Positions 57,485 to 64,000 of a DNA stretch of 64,000 nt are shown one piece after another (position 1 is the first letter of the stretch; each line of letters begins with the position of its first letter). Made by a program: the position numbers and the translations under genes. Source of the stretch: Methyloprofundus sedimenti. GTDB taxonomy: Bacteria > Pseudomonadota > Gammaproteobacteria > Methylococcales > Methylomonadaceae. Location of the stretch: positions 28,501 to 92,500 of the forward strand of contig NZ_LPUF01000001.1 of assembly GCF_002072955.1 (NCBI RefSeq). Reading direction: 5' to 3'. The notes beneath the pieces are model-generated. The model saw nothing but the letters and a program-made list of their open reading frames with translations, was not told where the DNA came from and did no database searches.

Positions 57485-58258
57485 ATGCGCAGGGTAATTT
57501 TTAATCAAAAAGGCGGTGTAGGAAAATCAACCATTACATGTAACTTAGCAGCAATTAGCGCTATGGAAGGTAAACGAACCTTAGTCATTGATCTTGATAT
57601 ACAGGGAAATGCAACTCAGTATCTTTTGGGACAAAAGGTTAAAGATTCAGATAAAACCATTGCCCATTTTTTTAAGGGTTGTTTAAGCCTTTCGTTGTTC
57701 GGTGGCCCAGCAGCAGGCATTCAAGACCTTATTCACGAATCTCCTTTTCCTAATTTATTTGTATTACCCTCACACCCTGAACTAGAACCTTTACAGGGTC
57801 GTTTGGAATCACGTTACAAAATCTTCAAACTTAAAGAAGAACTGGATAAGCTTGAAGACTTTGATGAAATCTATATTGATACCCCGCCAGTACTAAATTT
57901 TTATAGCCAATCAGCACTGATTGCAGCAAATAAATGCTTAATCCCATTTGACTGTGATACTTTCGCCCGAGAAGCACTCTATACACTGATGCAGACTTTA
58001 AGTGAAGTAAGGGCAGACCATAATGCAAATCTGGAAATTGAAGGCATTATTGTCAATCAATTTCAAGCCCAGGCACGTTTACCTAGGCAGCTAGTAGAAG
58101 AGCTTATTGCTGAGGGCTTACCCATGTTAAACAGTAAAATATCACCTTCTGTTAAGGTTCGTGAATCACATACTGAGTCTCAGCCACTAGTACACTATGC
58201 GCCTAACCATAAACTCACGAATGAATTCCGTGAACTGCATATAGAAATTCATAGCTAA
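57485..58258 (+). CDS. ParA/MinD-type ATPase
   Basis: This 257-residue protein has the deviant Walker A KGGVGKSTITCNL, DLDIQGNATQYLLG, and Walker B-like EIYIDTPPVLNF. The family positions DNA or protein cargo on the nucleoid or membrane. No parB or cargo gene is adjacent, so this is an orphan and not evidently the chromosomal ParA. The ATG at 57485 has GGAG upstream. Confidence 0.85.
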   Translation: MRRVIFNQKGGVGKSTITCNLAAISAMEGKRTLVIDLDIQGNATQYLLGQKVKDSDKTIAHFFKGCLSLSLFGGPAAGIQDLIHESPFPNLFVLPSHPELEPLQGRLESRYKIFKLKEELDKLEDFDEIYIDTPPVLNFYSQSALIAANKCLIPFDCDTFAREALYTLMQTLSEVRADHNANLEIEGIIVNQFQAQARLPRQLVEELIAEGLPMLNSKISPSVKVRESHTESQPLVHYAPNHKLTNEFRELHIEIHS

Positions 58259-58336
58259 TAAATCTCGATGCATAAATGGGTGGAATAAAACGACTCCATA
58301 GCCGCGTAATTAAACCCATTAATTTAGACTTACATA

Positions 58337-59827
58337 CTAATTTTTTAAAAAATATCTGTTGATAAACGAATACAACAATATTAATGAAATAATCAGAATA
58401 GTGGGTTTATCTCCCATCCGAGAATAAGGAGTCATACCGCTCATGGGTTCAATATCTGAAGTTATTGTAACTCTTTGCATTACCGGTGCCTGATTCACGA
58501 TCTTACCTTTTTCCGAGACAATTGCACTGACCCCTGTATTCGTTACTCGTAATAAATATCGCCCAGCTTCTAATGCGCGCATTCTAGCAATTTGCATATG
58601 CTGATAAGGTTCAATCGAACCATCAAACCAGCCATCATTCGTCACATTCACAAGAAATTTTGCCTGTTCTACATGGCGAATACTTTGTTCTCCAAAAGCA
58701 TCTTCATAGCAAATAGACGTTACAAAGTAGTGCCCTGCTACATTTAGTAAAGGCTGATCAATTTCGCCAGAACTAAATTTGCCTAAGCGAACATTCATTA
58801 ATCCCAGCAAGTAACCCGAGACGGGTTGCCAAGGCAAATATTCACCAAATGGCAATAAATGAATCTTTTTATACATAGCACGATTTTTGCCCAGAACCAG
58901 GACAGAATTGAACAAGTTTCCTGCTTTGTCTTTGTAAGGCAGACTGGTAATAATATCAGCATTATTTGCGACTGCCTCTTGCTCCAAGGGCAATAAATAG
59001 TCCTGCTTTACATCTTCAAAATAGGCAGGAATAGCTGTTTCTGGCCAGATAATGAGGTCAGATTGCCAATGTGCAGCACTATCATCATAATATTGTTTTA
59101 AAGTAGCATTTCTATTCTCAACAGCCCATTTATCCTTTTGTGCAATATTTCCCTGAATCAAGCTGACTGTAAGTGACTTTCCTGAAATAGTAGTCCACTG
59201 CACAGTCTGTAATAACACACCAATACTCACTAGAGTAATAATTGCGAAAAAATACCGGCTACTATATTGTTTCTTTAATAAAGATTCAGCCATCAAGGCA
59301 GAAATTATTGCTATGATTAACCCTGTTCCATAAGCACCCATTACGGGCACATAACCCGATAAAGGTGTATCCAATTGACTATAAGCAACCTGCAACCAGG
59401 GAAAGCCGCCTAAAACCCATTTTCCCCGAATATATTCGACAAACATCCAGACAGATGCAAAAACAAACCAGTCAAGATCATTATTAACACGATTTTTTAC
59501 ATATAGAAACGCTGAAATAGCTGGAAAGAGCGCCCAAAAACTGCAATATAGCAGAGTCATAAGCAATGGAAGCAAATAACCCGACTGTTCATTCACCACC
59601 ATACTGACAAAGACCCAGGAAACACCAAGCCCAAACAAACCAAGTCCAAACAGGAAACCTCTTAACGTTGCCCTTTTAACACTAAGTTCTGCTAAGGAGA
59701 ATTTAAGAAATGCCAAGGCAAAAAAGACTAAAAAGGAAAAATCAAATGGCGAAAACGATAGTGAAAATAAAATGCCTGCAATAACGGCAAATACATCACC
59801 CCATGCAGATTTCATTAGCTTGACCAT
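58337..59827 (-). CDS. lnt: Apolipoprotein N-acyltransferase
   Basis: This enzyme of about 496 residues N-acylates the lipobox Cys, the last lipoprotein maturation step. It has about six N-terminal membrane helices and a C-terminal nitrilase domain with catalytic Glu (WPETAIPAYF), Lys (KIHLLPFGEYLPW) and Cys (TSICYEDAFG). The start MVKLMKSAWGD at 59827 is preferred; the frame extends to 59875 without family support. Confidence 0.92.
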   Translation of the reverse strand: MVKLMKSAWGDVFAVIAGILFSLSFSPFDFSFLVFFALAFLKFSLAELSVKRATLRGFLFGLGLFGLGVSWVFVSMVVNEQSGYLLPLLMTLLYCSFWALFPAISAFLYVKNRVNNDLDWFVFASVWMFVEYIRGKWVLGGFPWLQVAYSQLDTPLSGYVPVMGAYGTGLIIAIISALMAESLLKKQYSSRYFFAIITLVSIGVLLQTVQWTTISGKSLTVSLIQGNIAQKDKWAVENRNATLKQYYDDSAAHWQSDLIIWPETAIPAYFEDVKQDYLLPLEQEAVANNADIITSLPYKDKAGNLFNSVLVLGKNRAMYKKIHLLPFGEYLPWQPVSGYLLGLMNVRLGKFSSGEIDQPLLNVAGHYFVTSICYEDAFGEQSIRHVEQAKFLVNVTNDGWFDGSIEPYQHMQIARMRALEAGRYLLRVTNTGVSAIVSEKGKIVNQAPVMQRVTITSDIEPMSGMTPYSRMGDKPTILIISLILLYSFINRYFLKN

Positions 59828-59947
59828 AAAAACACTACTGTACTGATTCTGAAATATAGAGATGGAGTGCAGCAAAAGCTTTAACTATTGCCGTTCCACA
59901 CAGAGTAATAGCGATTGCCATTGTACCGCAAAGTAGCAGGCAAAAAA

Positions 59948-59975
59948 AAACCCAAACTGTTTAGAGTTTGGGTTT
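59948..59975 (-). terminator. rRNA operon terminator
   Basis: AAACCCAAACT (59948-59958) pairs perfectly with AGTTTGGGTTT (59965-59975). It is followed, on the minus strand, by a T-run, and lies just after 5S rRNA. Confidence 0.9.
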
Positions 59976-59985
59976 TAGAATTAAG

Positions 59986-60102
59986 AGCTTGGCAATTCCC
60001 TACTTTCACATGGATAAATCCACACTATCATCGGCACTAAGCGGTTTCACTTCCGAGTTCGAGATGGGATCGGGTGGTTCACGCTCGCTATGGTCACCAA
60101 GC
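59986..60102 (-). rRNA. rrf: 5S ribosomal RNA
   Basis: The minus strand carries the typical 5S sequence: 5' end near GCTTGGTGACCATAGCGA, internal GAACCCGATCC-type region (here GAACCACCCGATCCCATCTC), and 3' end GGGAATTGCCAAGC. It is the last gene of the rRNA operon. Confidence 0.93.
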
Positions 60103-60267
60103 AATCGGTGTTAATTGACTACTCCTTAGTATGAGTATCAATCGTCTCTCCTTTAACTTTACAGTTAAAGCATTGGAAATCTGTGCTGTCTGAGTTTAAA
60201 TGTCGTTCTCTTACAGTAAAAACGTGTTGTCTGCTTTTGATATAAAGCCAAACGTATTTGGTGTTAT

Positions 60268-63157
<2,890 letters not shown>

Positions 63158-63414
63158 TATAACCCAAATACGTCTTACACGCCCTCTTGCGAGGCTTTTC
63201 GATCGCTTGAATTATATGTCAGCTGACATTTTCGCTTTTTCTGCTTGAGAACTCATTTATTTCTTTTTCTCTTCACTTGCGTGAAAAGTCTATTTCTTAA
63301 ACTCGTTTGAAACTTTTAGTTCGCTTATTTTTTATGTGTTGTCTTCTATTGTTAAAATAGTTAACATCGCATAATCCATAAACTTTCTTTAGTTTACTTT
63401 ACAGATTTCCAAAT

Positions 63415-63425
63415 TGTTAAAGAGC
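63415..63425 (-). promoter_or_regulatory. boxA antitermination element before 23S
   Basis: On the minus strand GCTCTTTAACA, the boxA sequence bound by NusB-S10, precedes the 23S gene by about 258 bases. It keeps RNA polymerase processive in rRNA operons. Confidence 0.75.
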
Positions 63426-63443
63426 TTATTAGTTTAATCAACT

Positions 63444-63498
63444 AATTCTATAAATTCTCTCCGCAAGCCGTCTGCTTGCGTTTAAAGTTTATAGAATT
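63444..63498. repeat. Nested inverted repeats between tRNA-Ala and 23S
   Basis: AATTCTATAAA (63444-63454) pairs with TTTATAGAATT (63488-63498), and inside it CGCAAGC (63462-63468) pairs with GCTTGCG (63474-63480). This would fold into a long stem, probably an RNA-processing (RNase III-type) site. Confidence 0.6.
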
Positions 63499-63528
63499 AA
63501 TTATTAGCTAATTCGTTTTATCGAGTGA

Positions 63529-63604
63529 TGGTGGAGCCAGGGAGGATCGAACTCCCGACCTCCTGCGTGCAAGGCAGGCGCTCTCCCAGCTGAGCTATGG
63601 CCCC
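63529..63604 (-). tRNA. tRNA-Ala (TGC)
   Basis: The minus strand gives a complete 76-base cloverleaf beginning GGGGCCATAGCTCAGCTGGG, with anticodon TGC and encoded CCA end. It lies in the 16S-23S spacer as usual. Confidence 0.96.
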
Positions 63605-63724
63605 ATGACTGGTTTGTGGGCTTTTTACGTCCCCTTTTAAGTCTAGTCCGTTATAAAGTAATGCGTTTCTTCATCGCTTTATAGCTTACTAGTATTTTGT
63701 GCCAGACAAGGTCAATAATGTGAC

Positions 63725-63746
63725 CATGTACGTGTAAAAGTACATG
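63725..63746. repeat. Hairpin between the two spacer tRNAs
   Basis: CATGTAC (63725-63731) pairs with GTACATG (63740-63746) across an 8-base loop in the 173-base spacer between the tRNA genes. A processing role is likely. Confidence 0.55.
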
Positions 63747-63777
63747 TTGCATTATTTAACGCAGGATAGCGCAAAAT

Positions 63778-63854
<77 letters not shown>

Positions 63855-63935
63855 AATTAGTGCTTTTAAGGTCAGTCTCGATTTCTTTGATCAAAATAAT
63901 TTGTTGTGGATACTCATACAGCATTGCATGCTTTG

Positions 63936-64000
63936 TAAGGAGGTGATCCAGCCCCAGGTTCCCCTAGGGCTACCTTGTTACGACTTCACCCCAGTCATGA
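63936..64000 (-). rRNA. rrs: 16S ribosomal RNA, 3' end
   Basis: The last 65 bases of 16S rRNA are present on the minus strand, ending with GGATCACCTCCTTA, which includes the anti-Shine-Dalgarno sequence. The rest lies beyond the window. Confidence 0.95.

Overview
The window looks like a stretch of gammaproteobacterial chromosome of moderate to low GC. The core gene order is typical of the group: leuS-lptE-holA with a YbeL-like gene beside leuS, ubiD-prlC, purE-purK, lgt, lnt, FNR, rhlE, and a 16S-tRNA-Ile-tRNA-Ala-23S-5S rRNA operon. Several copper-handling proteins, an SmbP-like protein and a MetOD1-type regulator would suit a methanotroph (Methylococcales) or related chemotroph. No pmo, mmo or amo genes are present, so that assignment is inference only.

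Layout. 1-8.7 kb: the 3' end of phoR, a sigma-54 activator, a CPBP protease with a membrane partner, ycgL, dcd, the fdhD-mobA pair (molybdenum cofactor and formate dehydrogenase maturation), rhlE and a small exported SmbP-like protein. 9-13.3 kb: a 241-bp inverted-repeat element, then a minus-strand operon of cytochrome P450, fatty acyl-AMP ligase with a carrier domain, and an acyltransferase. 13.4-23.5 kb: mostly housekeeping (DUF302 lipoprotein, lgt, tsaC, fnr with an FNR box upstream, a short lipoprotein, purEK, slyD, Nudix, ubiD, prlC).

23.5-37.4 kb is an accessory island. It holds a decayed IS3 element, a minus-strand operon of three cupredoxin-fold proteins (one of 2219 residues) plus a small membrane protein, a frameshifted DJ-1/PfpI pseudogene, a decayed IS4/IS1634-type transposase, a MEKHLA-domain gene, and a second copy of the 241-bp element placed against that gene's start codon. 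The copper ligands of a two-domain multicopper oxidase seem to be divided between the giant protein (domain-1 set) and the 426-residue protein (domain-2 set). This is the strongest candidate for an undescribed system. The complete two-domain oxidase at 42.1-43.8 kb carries both sets and serves as an internal reference.

37.5-44.4 kb: a lipoprotein, YceI, a methyltransferase, two membrane proteins, and a copper cluster (cupredoxin, multicopper oxidase, membrane-anchored HGG protein). 44.7-59.9 kb: pgi-mltF, cspA, cobalamin genes (cobQ, cbiB, cobD), a lipoprotein beta-carbonic anhydrase, holA-lptE-leuS, a YbeL-like zinc ribbon protein, a ParA-like ATPase and lnt. 59.9-64 kb: the minus-strand rRNA operon, with only the last 65 bases of 16S inside the window.
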